64,000 bases of DNA from Rosellinia necatrix (GCA_021209875.1 JAGYVD010000001.1:4836001-4900000); one strand, 5' to 3'. Positions 1-13,566 are shown, counted from the stretch's first letter. The notes: generated from the letters alone by a model not told the origin. Numbers and translations: made by a program.

Positions 1-1680
1 CCTTCCTCGTCCTCGTCCACTTCAGCCGCACTGCCAAGATCCGAGCCGAGATCAGAATCGCTATCCGCAAACTCGAGATCATCACCCGGGTGATCTGTAT
101 CTTGATCTTGGAATAGCCTCCCAAGTTTCCGTTTCCCTAGGTCGAGCTCCTTGTTCTCGTCCCCACTAACAAATTCGTCATCGCCAGACAGGCCTTCAAA
201 TTCGTCATCGTTACCGTTCTCAAAGGTATTGTCTTGGTCCATGGCTCTTACCGCTCGCTGACTCTTACGACCGGAATCTTCTACAGCGTCATCTAACTGA
301 TTAATCACATGGTCTCCTGAAGAAAATAATTGCAACCCGTTCTCAGTCTGGCCAAGGACCCGGCCGCCGCTCTGAAGCCCGATGATCATTTCCTCGCCCA
401 GACCGCGCTCTGAATCTGCTGGAGCATCTTTGTCAAAGTTGAACCCCTTCTCTCGATTGATCCAAATGGCAGAGCCCTCGATCTTGAGCCCCTGGCGGTC
501 AGAGAAAGGAGCGTGTAGCTTTTTGTCTTTCTCGTCCAGCCGCTTCCGTCCAGTCTGACCAGTAGCCTTGGCTACAGCAGCCTGCTGGGCGGGTGAAGGG
601 CAAGGATCCGGTAAAGCCTCACACCGTTTTACGACAAAATCTCCCACTCCTGGAATGTGCACTTTTTGATTGTCCACAGAGAAGTTGACCCCTCCCCGGA
701 GATAACCGTATATCGCGACGGAGCGGTCACATTTTGCGTCCTCCTCGATCTGATTAGGATGTGTAAGGTCTCGGAGACTGTCACCCAATATGTAGCTGTG
801 CGAATTTTTCCAAACGAGAGGGCGGGGGTTCTTCATGACGGAAATGAATCTGGACAAGTTGTGAACCTCGCGATCGGGATATCTGCCATTAATTACACCT
901 TCAACCCATAATTAGCCACAGGGTTGTAAGCTGGGGTGGTAAAGATTACCTGATAGATAAAAGAGATGGGCTCCCTGGTAGAGCTCGCTCCACAGCCGAT
1001 GTTTGAGCGTTTTCTTGGCGTCTTTCAGATGTTGGGGTTTCCTGAACAGATCAAGATGGGTGAGAACGGAAAAGACGTTTCCGGGCATGCCAGTGGCAGA
1101 TAGAATGTTCAGGAATTCCATGATTTCCATTTCGAAGCCAAAGTTCCCGTCAATCAGCAATATAACCACATCTGCTATCTTCGCGATGTCGACCATGGCG
1201 GTCAGCTTCGCCGGGCATTCCACGAACGTAAGCCTCTGTTTCCGGGACGTGACAACGGTAACCGGCCCCGTAGGGTCAGAGATCGTTTCCTTGGTGTAGC
1301 GCTTGACGAGGGACTTCAGTAAGGTGGTCTTGCCGACTCCCGGCGGCCCAACAATGGTGACTAGCCGAGGAGGGGGTTCCGCATCGGGGGTTCGGTCGGC
1401 CTGGGGCACATGTAGTCGCTTCTCTCTGGATTCCGGCCATGTCAGCTCACGCATGGCGGTCACGGGTTTCGCATGTCGTATACCTGATATCGTGCGATCT
1501 CGCAGCAGCTCTCGCGAGCTTTCCAGGCCTGGAGAACGCGAAAGCCTTGGGGTTGTGATCTACAGAATTCGGTGTCAGTGCCTCTGGAACGGATGCTGTA
1601 ATTGAGGTGGTTCACAAACCCCCCTGAGGCTTCTTTTTCTCCTTTGCCTTCCTGTGAGGCTTATGCGCCTGTTCCTCCAT
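1..1680 (-). CDS. BMS1: Ribosome biogenesis GTPase Bms1 (N-terminal part, cut by window edge)
   Basis: Bms1 is a nucleolar GTPase needed for 40S subunit maturation; it works with Rcl1 and U3 snoRNP at early pre-rRNA cleavages. The visible protein starts MEEQAHKPHRKAKEKKK (basic, nucleolar-type N-terminus), runs through KAFAFSRPGKL and HDIREKRLHVP, then the P-loop GPPGVGKTTLLKSL, a DGNFGFEMEIMEFLNIL segment and THLDLF (G4-like), and LSGVINGRYPDREVHNLSRF. An acidic stretch rich in Asp/Glu follows toward position 1. Three introns give one frame: 1560-1619, 1426-1483 and 899-949, all GT..AG with matching phases. The start at 1680 is the ATG just before the conserved basic N-terminus. The C-terminal half (RIBIOP_C region) lies beyond the left edge. 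The next gene upstream is divergent. No disruption seen. Confidence 0.93.
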
Positions 1681-2935
1681 GGCGGGCGAATTTGCGACGA
1701 TGGTTCGGCGATTATTGACTAGCAGGCGATGATTGTCGTCTCATGATCACGACTGCAGCAGAAAAAGGTATGGCGACTTGTATGGAAGACCGCGAACTTT
1801 CCTTATCGATAGGATGATAAGATAAAATATTTCCCATCTCCACCTCCATCTATGGGTGGATAGGGCAGGATGGATCACGGCTACATAGAGCTAACTTGAT
1901 ATGGAAAAGCGTATGACTAAAGACAGTTCAATGGCGTTATGCTACCCGCATTACATAGGTACCTCGTCCGTCTCATGGTAACTAGCCGGAGTGGTTAGAA
2001 GCGGCCTTCTGTTCAGGTACAACAGCAATTAGTAGTACTTTAGGTAAGGTAGCTATGGCACCTAGATTAATGGACGTGTCTAGAGCGCCCCTCCTGCTTT
2101 CTGGATCACGTCTAGTATACATGCCGTGTATGTACACGTAGTTATATAGCCTACCTGCACAACATTGAGGTCCTGCATACGATGCGAGGCTCGGCGCAGA
2201 TAGCGGCAAATGTAGAAAATCTGGTGCTTCGTACGACGACTACGTAACCCATCCGCAGGTGGGTCAAAAATCGCTAGGACTCGTATGCCATGTCACTCTT
2301 GCCAGACTCTTGTGATACCTAGGGAAAGAGGTGCCTAGCAAGGTGGGACAAACCGGTACAACAAGCTCTGGTTACTGTATGGATTAAATGGCCTAAGACT
2401 AACATGGATGGGTGCATCATGGACGCTTAGGCACCTTCAAACCGGGTCCCGAGCACGACGTGTGCGGTGGCTGGCCATGACGTAGACGGCAGAGTCTACA
2501 CGTAAGGGAGGCAGGTAGGTACATGGTATATGGGGGGCGGGCGGACACGGGGTAGGTACGGGGTAGGCAGTTTAGCACTTGGAAATGTTAGCTCTACCTG
2601 TGTCATAGTTCTAGATTGGGTGATTTAGGTAAGTACTTTTAGATGGGTAGTGAGTGTCATGGCTCTGGTATCATGGCTCTGGTGTCATGTCGGGTCGTTG
2701 CTCGGAGCGGAGCGGTTCATAAAAGACTCCACGGTCTCCCGACAGAGCATCACTTCCTCTTTTATTCTCCTCCTATCTACTAAGTAGACATACAAATAAA
2801 TCGCAACACCCAACGAGGCACATTACTCAGCTATACCAGCATCCGTCTTTCCCCACGTATCATTCTACAGTCAAGCTCCGGCCATCTCTTGCCCTACAAC
2901 CCCTACGAAGATTGCGCATCGTATCATCCACCAAC
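1681..2935. other. Intergenic region between BMS1 and the inhibitor gene
   Basis: No credible coding region is seen. This is the shared divergent upstream region of BMS1 (minus) and the PBI2-like gene (plus). Short ORFs here show no family resemblance. It holds scattered GGTAGGTA/TACCTA-type motifs (for example around 2510-2640), a motif class that recurs in other intergenic regions of the window. A TATAAA-like AT stretch is not obvious; a CT-rich segment just upstream of 2780 may be a leader. Confidence 0.6.
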
Positions 2936-3414
2936 ATGCCTTCATACATCGTATGTACCACGGCGCCGTCATCCCTTCCCCCTTTTACTTCCCCTTTTAC
3001 TTCCCCTTTCACTTCCCCTTTCACTTCCCCTTTCACTGTATAGCATTGTACTTACATAGGTACGTTCGTTCGACTAGATTACCTGCAAGCCAAGTGCCTC
3101 TGCTGAAGAGGTTGCTGCCACAAAGCAGCACGCAAAGGATCAAGGCGGCAAGATCACCCACGAATACAACATCATCAAAGGCTTCGCGTAAGTAATCAAT
3201 AATTCTACCCCACCCTGTCCTACCCCCCCTCTCTCTCTCGCTCTATCCCGCTTTCTCTCTCTCTCTAAACGTTACTCATCCCACTGTGACGCGCCGGCTA
3301 CTCACACAGACAATCGGCAACAGGGTCGAGTTCCCTGCGGACAACATTAACACATTAGAATCGCACGAGCACGTCGAGCGCGTTGAGTTGGATCAGCCAA
3401 TGACAACCCAGTAA
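2936..3414 (+). CDS. PBI2: Small proteinase B inhibitor (PBI2/I9-like)
   Basis: Predicted 71-aa protein of the peptidase inhibitor I9 type, which in yeast inhibits vacuolar proteinase B (subtilisin-like) and takes part in vacuole fusion. Three exons: 2936-2950, 3078-3187 and 3324-3414. The short first exon encodes MPSYI; exon 2 gives ITCKPSASAEEVAATKQHAK, DQGGKITHEYNIIKGF; exon 3 gives VEFPADNINTLESHEHVERV. The order DQGGKITHEY - IIKGF - LESHEHV is the family signature and no signal peptide is present, consistent with a cytosolic/vacuolar role. Intron 1 (127 bp) contains a tandem of CCCCTTTTACTT-like units. A nearer 3' acceptor for exon 3 (after 3310) would shift the frame, so the acceptor ending at 3323 was chosen. 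Unusually, introns exceed coding length. Confidence 0.9.
2981..3034 (+). repeat. Pyrimidine-rich tandem repeat inside intron 1 of the PBI2-like gene
   Basis: About five units of CCCCTTTTACTT / CCCCTTTCACTT lie back to back, 12 bp each, wholly inside the intron. The repeat does not reach either splice site. Probably neutral slippage sequence. Confidence 0.75.
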
Positions 3415-4156
3415 ACGGTGACAGCCCGCCCGAATCATAGGGACCACCAGACCTTGCTTGTCCTGCTGGCGTACATGTCCGCCCCGGACCGCAAAGGGAG
3501 GTTCAATCATTGATGAGGGGCAACCATTGCGGGGTGAGGGGGAAGGATGGTGATGGAGATGGGGATGGCGTGGTGTGGTGTAAGTGGTGACAAGAAATAA
3601 CTAGTACCAGCCAGAACAGCTAGCATCACGGGCCGCACCCGATATTAGAACACACCCAGAATCAATCAATTCGGTCGAATTTCGGATATAATTATCAGAT
3701 TTGCCTCCGTATCGTTTTCCTTTGCTTCAGACACGCATTCTACACGGGACAGGTGGTGCTGGGTAATTTAAGAATCACTGCTGACTGACGAGAGATCGTC
3801 GTCTCATGCATCTACCTAGGTAGTTATCGAGATAGGGTGGGTCCATCCTGGAACAACCGAGATGGACGGGGGACCTTGATGCACGAACCTATAACTACCA
3901 GGTAGGTACCTAGGGGTAGGTAGTACACTACCTAGGTAGGTCAGTGATATGCTAATAAACGGTACATTATCCGACGATAAGCGCTAACTAGGCTATGACG
4001 CACTGAGCCTTGATACAAATACGCCTTCCAACGGGTCTGCGACGGGTTGTTCTTGGTCATGTATCTGCGACCGGCTTCCAAGAACCTCCAATGTTCACGT
4101 CTTGCTGATCTTGCCCTTGCTCCCTCACCACCCATCTCCCACCACACCATGCCGCC
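3415..4156. other. Intergenic region with CCTAGGTA-type palindromes
   Basis: No gene seen. Between 3810 and 3945 there are several ACCTAGGTAG / GGTAGGTACCTAGG motifs, including self-complementary ones, matching similar clusters near 24.4-24.6 kb and 28.75 kb. The rest is the 3' flank of the inhibitor gene and the upstream region of the kinase gene. Confidence 0.6.
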
Positions 4157-5782
4157 ATGAGAGGCATATATAGGCCATTGAGGTGTCTACACACGCCCAA
4201 TGTCTCAGCTCGGCTCGCAACTCGTCGGCAGCCCCCACGTTTCGTCCCTTCCATCGTCTCGGCCCCGCCGTTCTCTTCGTCCAACATCGGCGGCGCCAAT
4301 GACGGCCCCTCCTCGCCGGCCGAGACGATTACTGTCACGGACAGTGCCATTACCGACCTCGCGAACAAGTGCCAGCACATGTTGAGCCTGGCAGACCTAG
4401 TCAAGTAGGATTCGGATTCTCCTATTTCTCGCCCACCCTCTCATCCACCCCCCCATCCACCCTCTCTTCCACCCTCTCATCCACCCTCTCACCCACCCTC
4501 TCACCCATCCTCTCACCCACCCTCTCATCCACCATCACCGACCCTCGCCCGTCCTTGCCTCCCTATCCCTCTCAACCGCCACGGGTCGAATGCTAACACT
4601 CGCCCGCCTCTGGCTGGCGATAGACATGGCCGCCCACCTTTGTCCGAGTCCGCCCTGTTCGCTTCTGCCAATTTCACCCTCAACTTACTCCCGATCCGCC
4701 TAGCTCACCGCATCCAGGCCTTACGAAATCTGCCCTTTATCGTAGTCGCCGACCCCAACATCTCCCGAATCTATAATAACTACCTGCACTCGCTCTCGAC
4801 CCTGCTTCCGTGGAAACATCGAACCATATCCAACATCAACGACGAGATCCAATTCACCTCTGTGCTTGCCGAGCTCGTTGCCACCCATCAGGATACGATC
4901 CCGATTCTTGCCAAGGGCTTCATTCAGTGCCGCCGCTACATTTCGCCGGCAGAAGTAACCAGTTTCCTGGACACACACCTTCGCACGCGGATAGGCACAC
5001 GCTTGATTGCCGAACAGCACATTGCCCTACATTACAGCAGCGTGCCACACTTCGATCCCCGAGCCTCGCCCACGCCATGTCCGGAGAACCCGAACTACAT
5101 AGGCGTCATCGATACCGCCCTCTCCCCCGCCAGTATAGTGGACATGTGCGCCGGATTCGTGGCGGATATTTGCGAGTTTAAGTATGGCGTGCGTCCCAAG
5201 TGGATCATCGATGGCGAGCCCGACACCATCTTCACTTTTGTGCCCATGCACCTTGAGTATATTGTAACTGAGCTACTCAAAAACGCCTTCCGCGCAACAG
5301 TAGAGAATGGAAGTTCTGAGCCCGTGGTTGTTACCATTGCGCCTGAACCCCCGGATGCCGGGCCGCCACGCTTGACTCTCGACCCACCGGCCGCCGACAA
5401 GGGCGCTTTTCGCTGTGATGCCATCAAGCCTCTTGACGATAACGCTCCAGGGGTGACCATCCGTATTCGGGATCGTGGCGGCGGCATTTCTCCTGAAGTG
5501 TTGCCAAATATTTGGAGCTACAGCTTTACCACATTTAACGAAGACGACGTGGATGACGTGACGTCCAACAACGTAAGTGGTGGTAGGCGGGCCCAAAAGG
5601 ATGCCCTAGGTATTATATCGGCAGCCAACTCGGGTGCCAGCTCAATCGCGGGACTCGGTTATGGTCTGCCTCTGAGCCGCGCCTACGCCGAATATTTCGG
5701 CGGCGGTATCGCTGTGCAGAGCTTGTACGGCTGGGGTACGGATGTGTATTTGAGGCTGAAAGGCGTCGGGAAAATACAATGA
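4157..5782 (+). CDS. Mitochondrial PDK/BCKDK-family protein kinase
   Basis: Member of the mitochondrial kinases that phosphorylate and inactivate the E1 subunit of pyruvate or branched-chain 2-oxoacid dehydrogenase; fungal relatives are the Pkp1/Pkp2 group. Two exons, 4157-4404 and 4624-5782 (phase 2 junction), give 468 aa. The N-terminus is Arg-rich and lacks acidic residues (MRGIYRPLRCLHTPNVSARL), as in a mitochondrial presequence. HGRPPLS and SANFTLNLLPIRLAHRIQAL mark the all-alpha BCDHK domain. The GHKL ATPase part has the N-box ELLKNAFRATVE (about residue 299), G1 box DRGGGI (about 366) and G2 GLGYGLPLSRAYAEYFGG (about 427). All ATP-binding motifs are intact. The intron is unusually long here (219 bp) because of a tandem repeat. 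Sequence alone does not separate pyruvate from branched-chain substrate. Confidence 0.9.
4432..4533 (+). repeat. CCACCCTCTCAT tandem repeat in the kinase intron
   Basis: Roughly eight imperfect copies of a 10-12 bp CACCCTCTCATC unit fill the middle of the intron at 4405-4623. One strand is almost pure pyrimidine-plus-A. Likely a slippage expansion; it does not touch the splice sites. Confidence 0.75.
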
Positions 5783-8114
5783 GGGGTACATCGGTGACCA
5801 GTTTGGGGCCCGACCTCGCCCAAAGCGAGCCCTATAGCAGAGGAAGCAAGCTAAATGCATATTCTGCTGTAGCTGCTGGCAAGGCGACGTTGATAGACGG
5901 AAAAGCGATCCTTAGCCGTGTCTGTTATACAAAATTTTGCAAGGTGGAAATATGTGTATATGGGGTTGCTGGATGTGTGCGAGCGAGAGAAGGGGGGGTT
6001 GATTGGGGGGGGCTTGAGAAGGTGTTAAGTGCACTGAACATCGGTGCGTGAGATTGCATGTACATATTACTAAAGACATCGCATGACTGTTTGGGAGGAT
6101 ACTGAGCAACAAATTGAGTCAGCCAGCTGAGATAGTGTTTATCAGTTAAGCATATATTGTAGTTTGGTAATTCTCCAATACTAACTACACAGTAACCCAT
6201 ATTAATAAAAACAAGGCCACTGTTAAGAGAAAACGTGTGCTTGTCTACCATTGCAACCCTTCCCAGAATCGTTATGCTATTTTGTATTATCTGCGATGTT
6301 CGTAACCGCCAGTCTTAAATTCATTCAGAAGATTCTTCCCAAAAACAATCAAATAACCAGTCGGTAACTCGTTGATGTCTATTTACGTCAGATGTAAAAA
6401 GCATGATGCCAATCTCCACGCCATGCATGATCTAGGTGGCACCGACTGACCTGCTGGATAAGCGGGCAAAACGAACTTGATGATGAACGCGAGGCGGGAA
6501 AACTGCGCCACCCGCACTCTGCGGGACCTCTATTGTCGTCGCGGTGAAACAAGCCATGTAGATTCGTATATCGTGGCGTATGTGCCGTAGCGGCTATGGA
6601 TGGATATAAGGCGGGTTTGATCGTGAGTTTCTTCCACCGGCCAGCAGGTCGTCCTAATCATACAAGCCACACATACAAAGTTCCAACACCCACTCCAGAA
6701 GTTCCCAGCGGCAGATTACAGACAACTTTACTATGTTAATAATATAATCACTAAGCGTTTAAAAGGCTGCGGGTAATACAATGCAGTTGGCAGCCAAACT
6801 CTGTCCGCAAATGCCGATCAAGCCAAATCAGATCCAAATGATGGGAAAAGGTGGACGGGAATAGCCGTGAGTGAGTACAGCTCAGGTTTTCGTTTTTCTT
6901 CACACGTCGGACTAGGATCACGAGTAACAAGCCAAGTAGATGGACTCCCTCCAGGCCATTATCAGCCTCTGCAGTTGGAGTTCCAGTGTCAGATAGATAA
7001 AGCACATGGCGAGGTACCAGCGACCCTACGGTGTAGCTCTGGAGGCATATTTGTGTATATAAGGACTGAAGGTCTCCCGCCTTAGATGGTAGGCCCAGGA
7101 ATCAACGATATTGAGCCCTACCCCTATACTCAGCTATCCACTAGCGACCCAGCTGCTACGTCCTGGTGACTAGACCTCACTCTGGGCATTTCTTCATATG
7201 ACATCCAGACAGGCACGCGCCCGACGCTATTATTGGAGCTGAGATTGACAGATCACCCTACACACGATCAGACACAGTATTTAGAAGAGTTTCACAGTGG
7301 CATCCTGTTGATTTATTCGTTCACAATTCGTGCCCCGCAGGTCTACTAGCAAAGTTGGCATATAACCTCGCTGCAGTTTTGAATGTAGTTTCAAATGTAG
7401 TGTTGAATATAATTTCAGAAGAGTACAGCTCGAGGGCGGTCGAGTTGGGATATTTGCCTGAAGTTGAGACCGACAAGCCAGCCCGATTTACGGCACTAAT
7501 TTTGGGGGAAAGAGTAGTAGTCTAGTTTGTTAAATATATGCTTTCAACCTAGGTTTTCGAACTTTCTAGCTGTTGTCGATTTCACCGTTGATGGCCTGAC
7601 ACTGGTTAAAAAATCCACTTTAGTGTGCCATCTTTTTGGACATAAGTAACGGGTTTGCGTGGCACAGAGGAGATGAACGCATTTCGGAATAAAACCATGA
7701 AAAAGGCGTAAGCTGTTGTCCCGGTAAATAATGTCTAAAACAGCCGTTGTATTATCATGATATATATGTAACACCCGAATAGCAACGGACTGGAACTATA
7801 TCGGTTTATATTTTATTCCGGGAACGGAGACCAATGGTTGAATGACATCCTGCAAGACCGGGAGACAATAACATCGCAAAAAAAGAACCCTTTCCCGAGA
7901 CCCATGCTGAACAAAGCTAAAGAGTGCATAGTATGCAACAAATACACATCCGTGCCATACATCTCGGAAGCGACGGCTGCACCACCCATTTACGTACGTT
8001 AAACTGGTGAGGGTACTCCGACTACACTTACCGGGTCAATACGATCCCATGGTTGCATAGTATATGTACGTGGACTGGAGAGCCTCACGATTATCGAACC
8101 GTATACGCAACACC
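5783..8114. other. Long intergenic region between two convergent genes
   Basis: About 2.3 kb between the ends of the kinase gene (plus) and the class VII chitin synthase (minus). No domain-bearing ORF, tRNA or rRNA was recognised. Base composition becomes AT-richer from about 6.05 to 7.95 kb. Short ORFs (for example 5925-6251 minus, 6867-7085 plus) lack codon bias or motifs and are treated as chance. Confidence 0.5.
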
Positions 8115-11100
8115 TCACATATTGGCCAGCTCATTATCGATCTGGCGATCCATAAATGTTCGCTTCTCTCCCACGAGCTCCATTTGCAATCTCTGCTCGA
8201 CGAGCGCACGAACTTGTTTCTTCGTCACCGTATCAAGATCGACATCTCGAAGAACGGCTTGGATGGCTTCAATAATCATACTATCTTCAGGCCCCGCATG
8301 CCCGCGCTGGAAATCGAATGATGCCGTAGATTGATGTCCCTGGCCTAGTGGGGGGCGGTTACCTCCAGGGAACCTCATAGTACCAGCATTGGAGGCTCTA
8401 TGGGCATCGTATTGAGGTGAGTGATTTGATACGGCTCGAATGTTGTTCATACTTGATCTGTAGGCAGCAGTATGGGGCAAATCTTGATACGGTGAAGCAG
8501 TGCGCTGAATATCCCCAAAGGATGCTGTCGAGTGACGATGCACCTGGTTATCAGCATAGGGGTCCAGCGCAGACTGGCGGGCAGTGCCTTGGAACGGTGC
8601 AGGCGATTGTGGTGGCATATGACCTCCGCGGCCTTGTAGGCCGGTAAGAACGGATGGCTGTCGAACAGATGAGTATACGGAACGCATATCATCCATCTCA
8701 TAATTATCCTCGTATGCATCATGGCTCTTCTCTCCCTGCGTGCCGCGGCGTCCTGGAAGGTTATTGAGAGCAGCGTAGTCGTCCCATCGCTGCAGGGGAA
8801 TCGAGCGAGGGTCGAAGCTGTCTTTATCGTCTACAGCGACAACCTGCTTGTTGCCCTTTTCACCAATCACGATACGTGTATTGCCCCAGGTAAAGTTATC
8901 CTGGTTCCAGAAGGAGTAGATAGGCAAGACGAACGAGAAGATGGGGAATGCAAGCAAGTAGATAATGATCCAACCGACATGCTGCCATTGGCGTTTTAAA
9001 ATGAAGATGACTGCTTGAAGACCGTAAACACCTGCTAGAATGGCCAATGAGATAATGGGGATGGGGCCGGTGTGGCTTGCAAGGATATAGATGAGGTATC
9101 CCAAATAGACTGTTGTGGCGGGGAGGATAAGGGTACCAAAGAGGTCGATGAAGACAACAAATCGCATAGAGAAACAACAGAATCCACACATATCCTTGAG
9201 AAGCATCAGTTCGAACAAGTTGTGAATGGTCGAGTTAATCCATCTGCGTCGTTGCGAAAGCAGCACACTCCATGTCTCGGGCGCCGCAGTTTGACAGTAC
9301 GCATCTGGGATAAATTTGTAAGACATGTGAGGGAAATGCTTGGTCATAATGGTGGTAAGGAATCGATCTTCTCCGAGAGCGAGAAGGTTCTTTTTATGCA
9401 GCGTATCAACGTTGCGTATACTGTAATCCCGAATAACGGCGTCGGAGATAATCAAGGGTTTACCTCGGTCCGCTGTCCTGAGGCGATACATTGTGAAGCT
9501 GGCTTGGTTAGCTTGAGCATTACGAAGAGGAAAAGGGATGCATACCATCCGGGAAGACATGTGACACTTCCAAAGAGAGACTCAAAAGCCTTTGAAAGAT
9601 GATGAGATATGTAGTACTCGTAGACTTGAATCATGCTCCACCAAGTACGTTCTTCATTCTGTAAAGCTGTTTCACCACAGATTCCGGCAATCTTGGAGTT
9701 ATTGGCACATGCGGCGACCAGTCGGTTCAGCGAATCTTCTCGAACGCAAGTATCGGCATCAACCATCAGGAGGTATTCGTATAGCTCTGGGTCGACGCCG
9801 ATGATGTTGTTGATCTGGTGGAACATTTCAAGCTCAAGAGGATTCATGGGGGCACGATGATGGACGCGGTTGAGGAAACTCATCAGCATGATCTGAGAGT
9901 CACGTTTGCCGCGGTTACCAGGTTTTGCCTTGTCCTGCTCAGACTCCTTGCCCATCTTAACAACCACTATGTATGGAACGACATTGCCTTCAAACTCATA
10001 CAGCCCTGAGTATACTTTTCCATAGTTAAGTTGATCGCTTCCCATGCCGACGGATTTGAAGGGTAGAGCAGGGGGGTCAACTTTAGGGTCAACACCCAAT
10101 ATGTCCAAGACAATTTTAGGCGTGGGGCGATCATTCCCAGCGCCAATGATGACGCCGTCGCAAATGACACAAATCAACTTCCTTTTGTTGTCGTACTGAA
10201 GCGCTGTAAGCGAATCCAACGCCTTTCGAAGTGAGTCTTCGCCTTCTGTATAGGCGGGAACCTGGCAAATGACAAACTTGTCTTGTGGGGAGGGACGCCG
10301 TTTTGAGCCGAACTGCAAAGCAGAGACGAATTTGACGATAATAACAGCAGCGATCAAGATTGTGAATGCTAACAGAAAATAATTGATAGTTTGACACTTG
10401 GCGGAATACCGAAAGTCGGGTTTGCCGACGTAGAATGTGTTCTTGATGCAGTTGATGCTGTTGGAAGCTGTCGCAAAAGCTGTGGTGTTGCCTCGAACAC
10501 TATCTAAATGATCGTGCCATGAGCTCGTGACATCCTGACCGGGATTGTTCTTGATGATGTCTATCAACGTATCATCAAGAAAGGCCATGTTCTTAAGATA
10601 GTCGATAGTCGTAAAGTAATCGGTCAAGTTATAGATACCTCCCTCATAGATGACCACCATGAGACTCCAATCGCTGCTCTCTCGAGCTACTTTCTCTTGG
10701 TTCCAAACAAGATCGCCGTGGTAGTATTCTTTAATCTTAGGTTGAAAGTTATCCTTGTACCAAGTATCACTTGACAGACCCTCGGAGTTTTTGTTTCCAA
10801 AATAACCCGACTTGTGCACACCTTGCGTCAACTGAGGCTCATCCTCGGGAGGGATCCGCAGTTGAAATGTTTCTTCGGTAACAACGCCAGGGCACGACAA
10901 AGTGAGTGGGGGAGGGAAGTAGTGATCCAGATTCAAGCCTGCAAACGGCATCATCATGTCATTGGTTGTTTGCACGCCCGAGTCACTGTGCTGGATCTTC
11001 CAGAACTTTGTAATATCGTAAACCTTGCCGTGGATGCTCACCCAGAAATCGTTTCCCGCTGTATGGCCGTCAACTTCAGTCTGGAGCCAGGCTTTATCGA

Positions 11101-13566
11101 AATTAGGGCATAGAATTCGACCGAAGAAGATAATAACGAACACAATGATCGCGTTCATGATGAAGATGATCCAGACTAGAACAACCTTTTCTCGCCAAGC
11201 CATTCGAACGTCAGGTCGCTTCATCCGCCCAACGTAGGTTAAGAGGAAGGATGGTATCCAGAATGTCATGGCCCAGACGAAGCCAACCCATATCCGGCGA
11301 CCAAGAGTTACTTGCTCTTCTTCGACGTGTTTACCCTGCGCATCGCCAGGCTCTAGATTATTAATAAACTCCCCATCGCTAGTGTAGTAGGCATGGTCGC
11401 GGCGGTTGTCGCCCTTGGTGCCTAGGCCATAATCGCCTTGCACTACATTACGCATTGCCGAAGGACTAGCAGATGGGGCCCTAGGCTGGTTTTGAGCAAA
11501 GGTTAGCTGACTCTGATTGCGTTGGTGTGTCATCAGATTCTCGTTGCTAGTGTTGGAAGCCTGATCGGGGAAATGGGGTGGGAAGAAGCCACTGCCATTG
11601 TTGTTGCCATAGATTGTGTCACGTGCAGGGGTGGCGAATGGGTTGATGGTGGGCATGAGTTCATGAGGGGGTTTGAGGTCAAGCATGCTCTCTGCCTCCC
11701 ACCAAGCAGTCTCCCGCATCCACACTCGCTCTTGTCCGACAACGACCTCCCCGTTGCTCCAACCCCTCTCGAGCGTCCATGATTCGATGCCATCTCGACC
11801 CTCTCTACACCCTAGAGGAGCAAAACGCTGGTAGAATTCATCTAGATCAAAGTCGGCTGTAAAGTCGAGATTCTTATTTCTGCAATTTGCCCATTCCGCC
11901 AATCGCCAGGCCCGGAGTTGCCGTGATACAGCACCAGCCGACCAGGCGGACGTAACTGAAGGCAAGGCTGCCAAGCTACCTGGACTCTCGTCTGTAGGGT
12001 GCAAGGATAAGTGATACCACACACGGCTGGCCCCAAGTACTGACGAAAGATCCATTCGAGCATTCCGGCCAAGGTTGATGCCTTGTCCTGCGACAGGAAA
12101 CAAAAGCGTTTTGAGAAACCCTTCGTCTTCGCAAGCAAATCCCACCTTTTCCAAGACGATCTCCCTCTTTTCGAGCTCATGTTGCCTGGTACGAGCGGCT
12201 TGGCCGGTTGTGATACCCAGATCGGGCGCCGCCTCTGCCACCGCACTTTGCATTTCACGTTGCACCGAACTGTCGGGGGCCATTACGTTGACACCGTCTT
12301 CTTTCATTTCAGCGTTGATGCCTGCGGTGTCGTCGAATACGCCCCGCATTGACAGCGCCTTTCCCAAATTCGGATCTGGGACCTCAATTATCGTAATGCA
12401 GACTGTATCTCCATTGTCTTCATCTGTGGCGGGTGTCCGATGACCATCTAGAGATTCGTCGCCATCCCGAACCCGGGACATCTGGGCTGCGATAGCTCCA
12501 TTTGCCTTGGTAATTACCCAATCGACAACGGCCTCGTACAAGCCACCGACAAGTATTTGACGGTCTTCTGTAGTGCATTGGCTTACGAGTACGTCCGGGT
12601 CGAGGCCAAGAAGCCCGCCTACATCCTCACAAATTGCTTCAAGAGCATCACTATCAACATGATAGTCCAAGGTGTTGCCCAACTTGAGCAAACCTGCCAA
12701 AGCGGAAATCAAACTCCGATGTGAAGATCCTTTGATACCGATGTCCTTCAACGCTCTCCTAAAATCATCGGCAGCCGCAGAGTCGTCTGCCGTAGGGAGA
12801 TAGGAGGGTGGGTCATAGGTACCAGAGCGTGCGAGCAAAGAATAATCGCCCGCAGACTTCAGACTGAGGAATTCACGCTCAGCAGGCGTCGAAGCCGAGG
12901 TCAACAGGAAGTAGAATACATCAAAAGCTCTGTAACCAGGCTCGGCGGGGATATTGAGAAGCCCCTTGCTCGTATCGATTCCACCTTGGGACAACGCGAG
13001 AGTCGCCGCCGTCAAATTACCGGCAAGGTTAAGCGTTAAGGAAACACCAAGGGCCGTGTGACGTGGAGTTGATGGATTATAGGGCGTTACACATCGAAGG
13101 AAAGGCTGGATTGCTTCGAGAGCTGTAACTAGAGAGGACGGGATGCCAATGGGTAGGGATGTGAGAAATGGCGTTAGGAGAGACGGGGTTGAAGTGTGGA
13201 GAGATCTATAAGCGCTTAGTACTCCTGTGGAAGCGAGGTTATGGTTCATCTGTTCACTCACCCCAACACGATGCACCCGTCTTCGGCTCGGCGCCGGGCA
13301 TGCTCCCAAGCCCTCGCGGCCAGGGCTGTATCAACAGTCCCGCCAGCTTGGCCGTTAAGACCGACTTGTGTAGCTGTGAGCCATGTGTTGACAACAACAC
13401 TGCTCCCGGCATCCAGCTGGTAGGGCTGTGATGAGAGATAGATATTATGGATGGCGTTGAGGAGCGTTGTTGTAGAGACTTGGGACTGCTGAGGACCACC
13501 CCGCGGGTTGCGAAATGACTCGGAGCTCACGGAGTACATGGACATGCGCGCCTGATGGTTCGCCAT
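8115..13566 (-). CDS. csmB: Class VII chitin synthase with degenerate myosin motor-like domain (CsmB type)
   Basis: Integral-membrane beta-1,4-GlcNAc transferase that makes wall chitin, of the type with an N-terminal myosin-like domain. Exons 13262-13566, 9546-13205 and 8115-9498 join in phase (introns 56 and 47 bp) to about 1782 aa. Order: motor-like region to about residue 610 with no GESGSGKT P-loop (the place reads CIVLG then [10 protein letters not shown]); two membrane segments near 730-790; cytochrome b5-like domain near 824 ([15 protein letters not shown]); glycosyltransferase core from about 1080 (VDADT, then [12 protein letters not shown] near 1398); a C-terminal membrane cluster; a DEK-type C-terminal domain ([14 protein letters not shown]). 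The start at 13566 ([12 protein letters not shown]) is preferred; an in-frame ATG at 13608 is the alternative. It is divergent to the class V gene, the conserved pairing in filamentous ascomycetes. No breaks seen. Confidence 0.93.
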